DNA of 64,000 nt from Dechloromonas agitata is5 (GTDB lineage Bacteria > Pseudomonadota > Gammaproteobacteria > Burkholderiales > Rhodocyclaceae): the NCBI RefSeq assembly GCF_000519045.1, contig NZ_KI912532.1:930001-994000 (forward strand). Direction: 5' to 3'. Made by a program: the position numbers and the translations under genes. Positions 1-7,980 of this stretch are shown piece by piece. The notes below the pieces were generated by a model, which was given only the letters and a program-made list of their open reading frames with translations, made no database searches and was not told the origin of the DNA. The first letter of the stretch is position 1. Each line of letters opens with the position of its first letter.

Positions 1-2312
1 CTGACGAAACAGGCGGCGAGCAGCAGCGCCAGGATGGCGCCGGGGCCAACCGTGGCGCCGACTGCATGCAGCACCGGCACATCGGACAGGGCCAGCGTGC
101 CGAAGCCGATGGCCGTGGTCAGGTTGGCGACGACCATCGAGACCAGCGTCGCGTCGTCCAGCTCACCGGTCTGCCCGGCATGGTCGAAGAACAGCGCGTA
201 GTTGGAGCCGACGGCGACGATGAGCAGCATGCCGATCAGGTGCAGCAGGTGGAGTTGCTCGCCGGCCAGGTGCAGGCTGGCGATGACCAGGGCGACCGAA
301 GCGAGCAGCGGCAGGAGCAGGCGGCCGAGGCGGCGGGCCGAGCGCAGCGTGGTGGCGAGCAGGCCGACGATGGCGACGAAGCCGGCCAGCGAGAGCAGCG
401 TCGCTTCGTCCAGGTAGTCGTTGTACAGCGTGTCGAACTCGTGCTTCATGTCCACGAACAGTGCGCCGGAACCGGCCAGCGCGGCGCGCACCGGCTCGAT
501 GGCGATATCGACGCCCTGCTCGCCGCCCGGCGGGCGCAAGGGCAGCAGTACGCTCCAGCCGGTCGACCGCTGCAACAGCAGGGAATCGACGGCCAGCGCC
601 AGGCCGGTGCCGTCCAGCGTGGCGCGGTCGATATGGCCGTGCAGCCGGGTCTGCTCGAGGTCGGCGAGGAAGCCCCCCAGCTTGTGGGCGGCCAGCGGCG
701 AATCGGCCAGCGCGGCCTTCAGGCGCGGCTGCAGCTCGGTCGTGGGCGGCAGGCTGGCGCGGCGTTCGGCCTGCCGGGCAGCGGAGGGCAGGAAGCGGGC
801 CGGACTGTCGTAGCCGCCGATGAGGCCGGTAGCGATCAGGCCATCCAGCTGCTCGCCGGCCCGCTCGGCGGCCTGCAGGGCCGATTCGCGGTCGGCGGCG
901 GTGATCACCACCATGTAGCGGGCATCCGGGGCGGAAATGTCGGCGCGCAAGGCCTGGTCGATGGCGCCATCCTCGGCGCTGACCGTGCTCAGGGCCGACA
1001 AGTTGGGGTGCCACAGGTGGTCGCGGTTGACGGCAAGCAGTATGGCAGCAGCCACGGTGAGCGCGAGTACCGGCCAGCGCAGGACCTGGAGCAGTGCAAT
1101 GCCGCGCTTGAGGACGGGACCGAAATGGCTCAGGTCGCGCAGCCGGATGTCGCTGCCGGCCAGCGGTGGCAGGATGTAGCGGGTGACCAGCGCGGCGGTC
1201 AGTACCCCGCTCAAGGCGTAGAGGCCGAGCTGGGCGAGTCCGGGAAAACCGGAAAAAAGCAGCGCGGCGAAACCGCCGACCGAGGTCAGTACGCCGAGGC
1301 GGATGGTCGGCCAGAAGCGCGCCCGCCACGGGTCGACGCCGAGCCGGCCAGACTGCACGAAATAGTAGATGGAGTAATCGACCGCCTCGCCGATCAGGGC
1401 CGAGCCGAAGCCGACCGTGATGCCGAATACCGTGCCGTAAGCCAGGCTGACGGCGACGATGCCGGCCAGCGCACCGCTCACCACCGGCAGCAGGCCGAGG
1501 GTCATCAGGCGCGGCGAGCGATAGACGAAGAACAGCACGGCGACGATGGCCAGCGTGCTGATCAGGGTCAGGCGGCTGACTTCGTGCTGGATGGTCGTCC
1601 GCGACTTGACGGCGAACAGGCCGGGACCGGAGAGCTGCAGGCGGAGTTCGCCGGCCGGGGCAAGGGCGGCGAAGGTGCTGCGGATCAGGCCAATGGCCCT
1701 CTCCTGGCCGTCGGTGTCGGAGCCGAGCGCCGCGGTCTGGATGAGCAGCATGGCCCGCTCGCCATCGCGCGAAGCCCACACGCCGTCCCGCACATTGGGC
1801 TGGGCGCCGGCGTTGAGGCCGGCGATCATCTCGACCAGTTCGCCGGTCGGGTCGCGCGGCAGCAGCGGCTTGAGCATCAGGCCGGCCGGCGAGGCGAGCA
1901 GGTCGATGCTGTTGGCGACGGCCGCGCGCAGGCCCTCCTCGGTGAAGCGCGCCGGGGTGACGGCCGGGCTGAGCAGGTAGCGGTGGGCAAACAGGAAATC
2001 GCGGTCGGCATCCTGGCTGCCGCTTTCGCCGTTCTGCACCGAAACGAATTCAGGCAGGGCGCCGAGCCGGGCGCGCAATTGGCGGGAGGCGGCCGCCCGC
2101 CCGGCCGGGTCGCCGCCCTCGACCGCCACCATCAGCAGGCGCGACACGACGCCCTCCTTCAGCTGGTCGACCAGGACCTGCTGCTCGGCACTCGGCCTGG
2201 CGGGCAGGAAGAAGCTCATGTCGGCCGAAAAACGGCTGTGCCAGACGACCAGCGCACCGGCGGCCATGGCCAGCAGCCAGAGAAGGAAGGCGCGTGTCGC
2301 CGGCCGGGTCAT
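1..2312 (-). CDS. MMPL/RND-type exporter of the aryl polyene cluster (3' end cut by window edge)
   Basis: The minus frame is open from an ATG at 2312 to the window edge, about 770 codons with no stop. It reads as an MMPL/RND-like inner-membrane exporter: an N-terminal membrane anchor, a large periplasmic loop, a block of hydrophobic helices around residues 230-400 (including the run GFGSALIGEAVDYSIYYFVQ), a second periplasmic loop, and a second helix block near the C-terminus. Relatives of about 780 residues are standard members of aryl polyene and xanthomonadin clusters, where they are thought to move the polyene lipid towards the outer membrane. The start overlaps the stop of the LolA-like gene as ATGA. 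Only the last few codons are probably missing. Substrate is inferred from context. Confidence 0.85.
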   Translation of the reverse strand, partial: MTRPATRAFLLWLLAMAAGALVVWHSRFSADMSFFLPARPSAEQQVLVDQLKEGVVSRLLMVAVEGGDPAGRAAASRQLRARLGALPEFVSVQNGESGSQDADRDFLFAHRYLLSPAVTPARFTEEGLRAAVANSIDLLASPAGLMLKPLLPRDPTGELVEMIAGLNAGAQPNVRDGVWASRDGERAMLLIQTAALGSDTDGQERAIGLIRSTFAALAPAGELRLQLSGPGLFAVKSRTTIQHEVSRLTLISTLAIVAVLFFVYRSPRLMTLGLLPVVSGALAGIVAVSLAYGTVFGITVGFGSALIGEAVDYSIYYFVQSGRLGVDPWRARFWPTIRLGVLTSVGGFAALLFSGFPGLAQLGLYALSGVLTAALVTRYILPPLAGSDIRLRDLSHFGPVLKRGIALLQVLRWPVLALTVAAAILLAVNRDHLWHPNLSALSTVSAEDGAIDQALRADISAPDARYMVVITAADRESALQAAERAGEQLDGLIATGLIGGYDSPARFLPSAARQAERRASLPPTTELQPRLKAALADSPLAAHKLGGFLADLEQTRLHGHIDRATLDGTGLALAVDSLLLQRSTGWSVLLPLRPPGGEQGVDIAIEPVRAALAGSGALFVDMKHEFDTLYNDYLDEATLLSLAGFVAIVGLLATTLRSARRLGRLLLPLLASVALVIASLHLAGEQLHLLHLIGMLLIVAVGSNYALFFDHAGQTGELDDATLVSMVVANLTTAIGFGTLALSDVPVLHAVGATVGPGAILALLLAACFV

Positions 2313-2878
2313 TGGGTTTCGACCGGGTCGATGTTCAGCACCGCCCGGTCGCCGTCGGCCTGCAGGTATTCGATGACGCGCACCTGGTTCTTGCTGCCGC
2401 TGACCGTGATGCGCTGCACCAGGCTGGCGATCTTCTGGTCGCTGGGCAGCAGGGTGAGCACCCATTTGTCGCGGTTGCCGGCCAGGTGTAGCGCGTAGTT
2501 CTTCTCCAGCGCCGCCCGGTTGCCGGACAGCGTACCGCGGATGCTGTCCACGAAGGCGAGTGCCTCGGGCTGGTTGGCCAGGTTGATCGACAGCTTCTGC
2601 TTGTCGCGTTCGATGGACAGGATGTCCTTGTCGAGAATCATCGTTTCGACCTTGGGGGTCAGCGTCCGCTTCTCCAGACGGTCGGGCGCCGTATAGGTCA
2701 TTTCGCCGGTGGCGACGACCGGCTTGTCGAGGATGGCGAAGTACTTCTTCTCGACGAACTTCGCCTTGCCGCCCTTGTGGCGGGCCAGGTCGCCCATCAG
2801 CTGGCCGATGTCGAAGGCGGCGCTGGCGGTAGTGGCAATGGCGAGCAGGAACAGGCAGCCGAGCAGGCGTTTGATCAT
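2309..2878 (-). CDS. LolA-like periplasmic lipid/lipoprotein carrier of the aryl polyene cluster
   Basis: A 189-residue protein starting with a signal peptide (MIKRLLGCLFLLAIATTASA), followed by a LolA/LppC-type beta-rich body with alternating charged and hydrophobic strands (for example FVEKKYFAILDKPVVATGEM). Cluster-encoded LolA-like proteins occur in aryl polyene operons and probably chaperone the lipid-linked polyene across the periplasm between the MMPL pump and the outer membrane. The start at 2878 was chosen because it opens directly on the signal peptide and overlaps the upstream stop as ATGA; an in-frame start 18 codons earlier would bury the signal sequence. Family assignment is good; cargo is inferred. 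Confidence 0.8.
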   Translation of the reverse strand: MIKRLLGCLFLLAIATTASAAFDIGQLMGDLARHKGGKAKFVEKKYFAILDKPVVATGEMTYTAPDRLEKRTLTPKVETMILDKDILSIERDKQKLSINLANQPEALAFVDSIRGTLSGNRAALEKNYALHLAGNRDKWVLTLLPSDQKIASLVQRITVSGSKNQVRVIEYLQADGDRAVLNIDPVETQ

Positions 2879-3786
2879 TTTTTCAGCCAGAAATCGAAGA
2901 AATTGAACCAGTTGTAGGGCGCCTGCCGGCAAAAATGGCTCAGGCGGTCGGCGTAGCGTTGCATGGCGGCGCGGATGGCGGCATCGCGATCGGCGCGCGG
3001 CGTCTGTGAAAAATCAGCCAGCGGCTCGAAGTGCAGGCGGTAGCGGTTGCCGCCGAGGTAAAGCCCGGTCATGAAGAAGACCGGCCGGCGCAGCAGGGCA
3101 GCCATCCGCCAGGGGCCGACCGGGAAGGGGGCCGGCTGGCCGAGGAAATCGCAAGGGATGGTCGCATCGTCGCCCAGGCTGCGGTCGGCCAGCATGCCCA
3201 CCGCGTAGCCGGCTTCCAGCTTGTCGCGGGCCTGCAGCATGGAATCCATCCGGCCGAGCGGGATGATGTCCTGGCTGGCCGCCGGGTTGATTGCTTCCAG
3301 CGTGGCGTTGATCTTGCGGGCGTTTTCCTCGTACATCAGCATCGCCACCGGCAGCCCGCCCTGCCCCCGGCCGACGGCGCGCAGCGCCTCGAAGCTGCCG
3401 AGGTGGGCGCCGATCAGCAGCACGCCGGGCTGGCTGCGGGCTGCCGCGCTGACCGCCGCTTCGCCGATCACCTCGATATCGAACAGGTCGAAACGGTCGT
3501 TGAGCAGGTAGATGCGGTCGTGGATGGTGCTGGCGAAGCTGAAGACATGGCGGTAGCCGTCCGACCATTCGGCCCAGCGGCCGAGCGCCCGGTGCAGGTA
3601 GTCGCGGCTGCAGCGGCGGGCCTTCGGTGAAAAGAGCACGAAATAGGCGGCAATGCCGTGCAGGACGAGGCGGCCGATGGCGCGGCCGAAGGTCAGCGAG
3701 ATCCAGACCATCAGCTTGAGGATGGCGAGATTGCTGCGTTCCTGCTGGCGCCGCCAGTCGGCTGCGGCGGGTTTTCCCGGGTTCAT
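2875..3786 (-). CDS. LpxL-type lysophospholipid acyltransferase of the aryl polyene cluster
   Basis: 303 residues with the LPLAT/LpxL signature: the catalytic H-x4-E box is HLGSFE at about residue 128, followed by the substrate block around DRSLGDD and a conserved GPWRMAALLRRPVFFM stretch. A hydrophobic N-terminal segment (about residues 25-55) suggests inner-membrane association. In aryl polyene pathways this enzyme class attaches the polyene acyl chain to a lipid or glycolipid acceptor. ATGA overlaps on both sides couple it to the dehydratase before it and the LolA-like gene after it. The acceptor cannot be read from sequence. Confidence 0.87.
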   Translation of the reverse strand: MNPGKPAAADWRRQQERSNLAILKLMVWISLTFGRAIGRLVLHGIAAYFVLFSPKARRCSRDYLHRALGRWAEWSDGYRHVFSFASTIHDRIYLLNDRFDLFDIEVIGEAAVSAAARSQPGVLLIGAHLGSFEALRAVGRGQGGLPVAMLMYEENARKINATLEAINPAASQDIIPLGRMDSMLQARDKLEAGYAVGMLADRSLGDDATIPCDFLGQPAPFPVGPWRMAALLRRPVFFMTGLYLGGNRYRLHFEPLADFSQTPRADRDAAIRAAMQRYADRLSHFCRQAPYNWFNFFDFWLKK

Positions 3787-4088
3787 GGCGCGGGCGGCGT
3801 CAGGCTGCCGGCGGCGATGTCGCGGCCGGCAGCCTGCACGGCGAAGGCAATCGCCCCGCTGGCTTTCTGCTGCAGCGCGAACGTCAGCGTTTCCCCGGGG
3901 CCGACCGGGCTGAAGAACTTGGCGTTGCCAACCTGCCAGGCCAGCCCCGGGCGACCGAGCAGGATTTCGGCAAAGTGGATCGCCCGGTCAAGCAGCACGA
4001 CGCCCGGCACGATGGGGCGGCCCGGGAAATGGCCGGCAAAGGCCGGATGGTCGGTCGGCACGTGCCAGGCGAATTCAGCTTCGGCCAT
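3783..4088 (-). CDS. Hot-dog 3-hydroxyacyl-ACP dehydratase (FabA/FabZ-like, aryl polyene)
   Basis: A short, 101-residue hot-dog-fold protein with the FabZ/ApeI-type motif HFPGRPIVPGVVLLDRA near residue 20. It would dehydrate the 3-hydroxyacyl-ACP intermediate in each polyene extension cycle so that the double bond is kept. Start at 4088 gives a family-typical N-terminus; the in-frame extension upstream is low-complexity antisense-like sequence inside the ligase gene. Its start lies 14 bases inside the 3' end of the AMP ligase gene, and its stop overlaps the acyltransferase start as ATGA. It lacks the second hot-dog repeat of larger dehydratases. Confidence 0.82.
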   Translation of the reverse strand: MAEAEFAWHVPTDHPAFAGHFPGRPIVPGVVLLDRAIHFAEILLGRPGLAWQVGNAKFFSPVGPGETLTFALQQKASGAIAFAVQAAGRDIAAGSLTPPAP

Positions 4089-5421
4089 GCCCTGCCCTTT
4101 CCACGTGCTCGGCATAGAGCGTCTGCAGGCCGCTGCGCGGCAGCTTGCCGGTGCTGTTGCGCGGCAATTCATCGACCAGCACCAGCGGCCGTGGCAGGAA
4201 GATGGCTTCGATCCGCTGGCGCAGCACGACGGTGATCTGGCGGGCCGTCAGGCCGGGGGCGACGACGAAGGCCGCCAGCCGGGTAATGCCGTCCGGGCTT
4301 TCCTCGTCGGGCAGGAAGAAGGCCCCGTCCGCCACGCCCGGCACGGCAGCCAGCTGATGGTTCAGGTAGGCGAGCGAGGTGCGCTTGCCGGCGATGTTGA
4401 TCAGGTCGGCATGCCGGCCGTGCAGCAGGAAACGGCCGTCAGGCAGCAATTCGATGACGTCGGACAGCGCGACCCGCCCCTCGACATGGCCGGCACAGGC
4501 CAGCGTGTGGTCGCCGTCCTGCTCCAGGCGCACGCCGGGCAGCAGGGTCCACGTCGCCCCGTCGGTCGTCCGCCGGCTGGCCAGCTGGCCGGACTCGGTC
4601 GAGCCGTAGATTTCGAGCAGTGGTGCGCCAGTCCGCGTCTCGGCCTCGGTCGCCAGCTTGGTCGATAGCGGAGCGGTGGCGGAGAGCAGCAGGTCGACGG
4701 CCGGCAGATCGATGCCGGCGGCGAGCAGCGCCGACAGGTGGAAGGGCGTCGTGACCAGCAGGCGCGGTTGCGGCACGGCGGCCAGCGTACTGGCGATGTC
4801 CTGCGGGTAGAAGGGTTTGCCCGACCAGAACGGACAGCCGCCGTGCAGGGCGAGCAGGAAGGTCGATTCGAAGCCGTAACTGTGCTGCACCGGCACGGTG
4901 CCGACCAGGACATGCGGCCGACGGTCGAGGCCCAGCGCCTGGGCCCCGGCCCGGCCGTTCAGCACCAGCTTGCCCCAGGTTTTCTTCTGCGCCTGCGGCA
5001 GGCCGGTCGAACCCGAGGTGAACAGGATGGCGGCCAGGTGGTCGACGGCAATCTGCGGGATGGTCGGGGTGCTCCGGCCACGGACCAGGAGCGGGAAGTC
5101 GAAACGTGACAGCTCCGGCGTCTCGACCGGGTCGTCGCACAAGGCAACCAGATCGGGGAAATCGGCGGCCAGGCGGCGGAAGGTTTCCGGTGATTGCGAC
5201 GAGGGCTGCAGGCTGGTCATGCCGCGCAGCAGGCCGGCCGCGAAACCGACTGCGAAGCGGTAGCGGTCGTGGCACAGGTTGAGCAGGTGGCCGGTGGCCG
5301 GCAACCGTTCGGCCAGCGCATGCACGTCGGCCAGGTAGTCGCCGACGCTGACCGGGCCTTCCGGGCGCCAGGCGAAGACGGCGGCGAGGTCGTCGCCGGC
5401 GAGCAAGGGGAGGCGATTCAT
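4075..5421 (-). CDS. Acyl/aryl-AMP ligase loading the polyene starter
   Basis: 448 residues of the ANL adenylate-forming family. The P-loop-like A3 motif is LFTSGSTGLPQAQKKTWGK, the A5 motif is LEIYGSTESGQ, the hinge region is LHGRHADLINIAGKR, and the C-terminal catalytic lysine motif is PRNSTGKLPR. In aryl polyene clusters this ligase activates the aromatic starter (typically 4-hydroxybenzoate or 4-coumarate class) for transfer to an ACP. The start at 5421 (MNRLPLLAG) overlaps the upstream stop as ATGA; a much longer in-frame extension overlaps the preceding membrane-protein gene and is rejected. Starter identity is not visible from sequence. Confidence 0.87.
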   Translation of the reverse strand: MNRLPLLAGDDLAAVFAWRPEGPVSVGDYLADVHALAERLPATGHLLNLCHDRYRFAVGFAAGLLRGMTSLQPSSQSPETFRRLAADFPDLVALCDDPVETPELSRFDFPLLVRGRSTPTIPQIAVDHLAAILFTSGSTGLPQAQKKTWGKLVLNGRAGAQALGLDRRPHVLVGTVPVQHSYGFESTFLLALHGGCPFWSGKPFYPQDIASTLAAVPQPRLLVTTPFHLSALLAAGIDLPAVDLLLSATAPLSTKLATEAETRTGAPLLEIYGSTESGQLASRRTTDGATWTLLPGVRLEQDGDHTLACAGHVEGRVALSDVIELLPDGRFLLHGRHADLINIAGKRTSLAYLNHQLAAVPGVADGAFFLPDEESPDGITRLAAFVVAPGLTARQITVVLRQRIEAIFLPRPLVLVDELPRNSTGKLPRSGLQTLYAEHVERAGHGRS

Positions 5422-6083
5422 GACGGATTGGCCGGCGGTGTCTGTTTGCTGTGCAGGCGATAGGCGCGGGCAACCTGGGCCAGGCTGGGCCTTTCCTCCG
5501 GCGGCAGGACGATGAGGCGCCAGATGTGCTCGGCGGCGAACATGGCGGCGAGCAGCGGCATCGACAACAGGTTGGCGTAGATCGACCATACCGATGGCGG
5601 TGCGAACAGCCAGAGGATGACGGAAACCAGCGCGTTGCCCAGGAAGAACAGCGTCCAGGCCAGCGTTGCCTGGCGGGTATGGCGTCGCTTGCGCTCGGAC
5701 AGCGCGCCCTGATGGACGGCGCGCGCCAGCTGGGTGATCAGCGCCTCGCCGCCGCCGAGCAGGCTGCGTCCGAACAGGGTGCCGAGCGCCAGGTTGGTGC
5801 CGAGGTGCTGGACGAAGAACAGCAGGGCGACGTTCTGGCGCAGGGTCGGCCACAACCAGACGATGGCGCCGAGCATGGCCAGGTTGCCGCCGCCGGCCAG
5901 CAGCGGGTAGCGGCTGCGCCAGAGGAGCAGACCGACCGCCGCCATGATCGGCGTCACACCGAGCAGGACCGACAGATCGGCCGAGCCTTCGCCGGCGCTG
6001 CCGACGTGGGCGAGCAGTGCCCAGGCAACGAGAAAGGCGACCACGGCCAGGCCGCGCAGCAGCTGGGCCGGGGTCACGGTCAT
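5418..6083 (-). CDS. COG4648-type membrane protein of the aryl polyene cluster
   Basis: 221 residues, mostly hydrophobic, with about six predicted membrane helices separated by a basic loop (ALSERKRRHTRQATL, about residues 130-145). It matches the small integral membrane proteins found between the ACP and AMP-ligase genes of aryl polyene and xanthomonadin operons. Its molecular role is unknown; a part in membrane assembly of the biosynthetic complex is a guess. Both ends overlap neighbouring genes as ATGA, so it is translated together with the ACP and the ligase. Confidence 0.75.
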   Translation of the reverse strand: MTVTPAQLLRGLAVVAFLVAWALLAHVGSAGEGSADLSVLLGVTPIMAAVGLLLWRSRYPLLAGGGNLAMLGAIVWLWPTLRQNVALLFFVQHLGTNLALGTLFGRSLLGGGEALITQLARAVHQGALSERKRRHTRQATLAWTLFFLGNALVSVILWLFAPPSVWSIYANLLSMPLLAAMFAAEHIWRLIVLPPEERPSLAQVARAYRLHSKQTPPANPS

Positions 6084-6364
6084 TGCGTGCGCTGGCTGGC
6101 GATATGCGTCGCCAGGGCGCGCAGCGACGAGAAGATGCGGACGTTGTCCTGATTGTCCGACTTGAGCTGGAAGCCGTACTTCTTCGAGATGACCAGGGCG
6201 ATTTCCAGCACGTCGATCGAATCCAGGCCGAGGCCGTCGCCGAACAGCGGCGCGTCGGCCTCGATTTCGGCCGGGCTCATGTCGAGGTTGAGGGCCGTGA
6301 CGATCAGGTCGGCGACTTCCGGCAACAGGGCGTCGACGGCTTCCGGAGAAATGGCTTGGGACAT
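6080..6364 (-). CDS. Acyl carrier protein (first of two in aryl polyene cluster)
   Basis: 94 residues with the 4'-phosphopantetheine site GLGLDSID; the attachment serine is residue 49. It follows the ketosynthase gene by about 18 bases and overlaps the membrane-protein gene as ATGA. Clusters of this type carry two distinct ACPs, one likely loaded by the AMP ligase with the aryl starter and the other used in chain extension, or forming a heterodimer. Which one this is cannot be decided here. The C-terminal helix (VRIFSSLRALATHI) is typical of the polyene subfamily. Confidence 0.92.
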   Translation of the reverse strand: MSQAISPEAVDALLPEVADLIVTALNLDMSPAEIEADAPLFGDGLGLDSIDVLEIALVISKKYGFQLKSDNQDNVRIFSSLRALATHIASQRTQ

Positions 6365-6382
6365 GACGGAATTTCCGGGAAA

Positions 6383-7636
6383 TTACGGCGCGACGGCGCG
6401 GAAGGCAAGGACCGCGTTGCTGCCGCCGAAGGCGAAGGAATTGGAGAGGGCGGCGCGCAGCGGCTGGCGGCGGCCGGTGGTGACATGATCGACGCCGGCA
6501 CAGGCCGGGTCGAGCTTGCCGTCGAGGTGGGCGGTGGGTGGCACGACCTGCTCGCGCAGGGCCAGCACGGTGGCAATCGCCTCAATGGCGCCGGCCGCGC
6601 CGAGCAGGTGGCCATGCATGGATTTGGTGGCGCTGACCGGCAGCTGCGCGGCGCGCTCGCCGAAGACCTGTTTCAGCGCCGCGACCTCGACCGGGTCGCC
6701 TTCCGCCGTGGCCGTGCCGTGGGCATTGACGTAGTCGATGTCGGCCGGTGTCAGGCCGGCGTCGGCCAGGGTCAGGTGGAGGGCGCGTACCTGGCCGGCG
6801 ACTTCCGGCTTGACCAGGTGGCTGTGGTCGCAACTCGTGCCGTAGCCGACGATTTCGCCGTGGATCGTGGCGCCCCGGGCGACGGCATGCTCCCAGTCTT
6901 CGAGTACCAGCGCCGCGCCACCCTCGCCGAGCACTAGGCCGCGGCGGTCGGCGGCGAAGGGGCGGCAGGCTTGCGGCGAGGTGTCGGCATCGCCGGGGGC
7001 CATGACGCGCAGGGCTTCCCAGGCGCGGGCGACGCCATAGGCCTGCGGCACGTCCGAGCCGCCGGTGACCATGATCGTCGCCTCGCCGGAACGGACGCGG
7101 CGGAAAGCTTCGCCGATGGCGATGGCCGACGAGGCGCAGGCCACCGTGTGGCTCATGCTGATGCCGCCGAGACCGAGCTGGATCGAGATGTGGGCATTGG
7201 CGGCATTGTTCATGCCGAGCACGACGGCGAGCGGCGAGAGGCGCTCGCGGCCCTTCTGCCACAGTTCGCGGTAACCCTTTTCGTAAGCCAGCGTGCCGCC
7301 CAGCGCGGTGCCCCAGGCAACGCCCCAGCTGTCGCGCGATTCGCCGTCGGTCTGGCGCGGCAGGCCGGCATCGTCCCAGGCGGCGAAGGCGGCCGCCATG
7401 CCAAGCTGGGCAAAGCGGTCCATCATCGAGGCGAGCGGCTTGCCGAGCGCGGTGTCGGCATCGAAGGCGGGACAGCTGACGAAGGGGATGGACAGCGGGC
7501 GCGGCTGGTCGTCGGTCAGCAGGTAGCGGATGGCCGATTCGCCGGCGCTCAGGCGAGCGAAGAAGTCGGCCAGGCCGCCGCTACCGTAGGGATTGACCAG
7601 CCCGAGGCCGGTGATCGCAACCCGCCGCTGGCTCAT
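6383..7636 (-). CDS. Beta-ketoacyl-ACP synthase (FabF-like KS, aryl polyene)
   Basis: 417-residue thiolase-fold ketosynthase with a complete Cys-His-His triad: C167 in TVACASSA, H306 in NAHGTAT and H343 in KSMHGHLLGAAG. It performs decarboxylative condensation in polyene elongation. Length and motifs match FabF-type KS genes of aryl polyene operons. It follows the second ACP gene with a 3-base gap and precedes the first ACP. A partner ketosynthase, usual in this pathway as a chain-length factor, is not in the window and may lie beyond the left edge. Confidence 0.92.
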   Translation of the reverse strand: MSQRRVAITGLGLVNPYGSGGLADFFARLSAGESAIRYLLTDDQPRPLSIPFVSCPAFDADTALGKPLASMMDRFAQLGMAAAFAAWDDAGLPRQTDGESRDSWGVAWGTALGGTLAYEKGYRELWQKGRERLSPLAVVLGMNNAANAHISIQLGLGGISMSHTVACASSAIAIGEAFRRVRSGEATIMVTGGSDVPQAYGVARAWEALRVMAPGDADTSPQACRPFAADRRGLVLGEGGAALVLEDWEHAVARGATIHGEIVGYGTSCDHSHLVKPEVAGQVRALHLTLADAGLTPADIDYVNAHGTATAEGDPVEVAALKQVFGERAAQLPVSATKSMHGHLLGAAGAIEAIATVLALREQVVPPTAHLDGKLDPACAGVDHVTTGRRQPLRAALSNSFAFGGSNAVLAFRAVAP

Positions 7637-7639
7637 GGC

Positions 7640-7879
7640 TCAACTCTGGGTGGCGGCGATCAGGCCGTCCATCAGGGACACCATGTCGCCGACGGTTTTC
7701 GGCGCGGTGGTGTCGTTGGACAGCTTGATGTTGAAACGGTCCTCGAACTCGAACATCAGTTCAAGCATCATCAGGGAATCGACCCCGAGCTCCGCCAGCG
7801 CCGCTGCCGGAACAACCCTGTCCGGTTCAACGCCGAGGCGGTCCTTGAGAAATTCGCGAATCAGGCCAATGGAATCCAT
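7640..7879 (-). CDS. Acyl carrier protein (second), first gene of the visible aryl polyene operon
   Basis: 79 residues with the phosphopantetheine site ELGVDSLMMLE, serine 35. It is the promoter-proximal gene of the visible operon. The start at 7879 (MDSIGLIREF) gives the usual ACP N-terminus; in-frame codons at 7915 (TTG) and 7906 (ATG) would add an atypical basic extension and no start has a clear ribosome-binding site, so the start is uncertain. It lies 3 bases ahead of the ketosynthase gene. The intergenic region to the divergent PAP2 gene must hold the operon promoter, but I could not pick a convincing hexamer pair. Confidence 0.87.
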   Translation of the reverse strand: MDSIGLIREFLKDRLGVEPDRVVPAAALAELGVDSLMMLELMFEFEDRFNIKLSNDTTAPKTVGDMVSLMDGLIAATQS

Positions 7880-7980
7880 GGGCGCGAATTTTAGCCGAAA
7901 GCCCATGATTTCCAAAGGTTTCTGCCCGATGACAAGGGGTTGGGGAGGAAACCGACGGCCGGCCGGTGTGATTTGCTACC

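Noticed and set aside
66..2498. Long plus-strand open frame of about 810 codons opposite the MMPL gene
   Set aside because: Glutamine/arginine/glycine-rich composition without domains; it is the antisense reading of the MMPL and LolA-like genes, which have clear family motifs. High GC makes such empty frames common.
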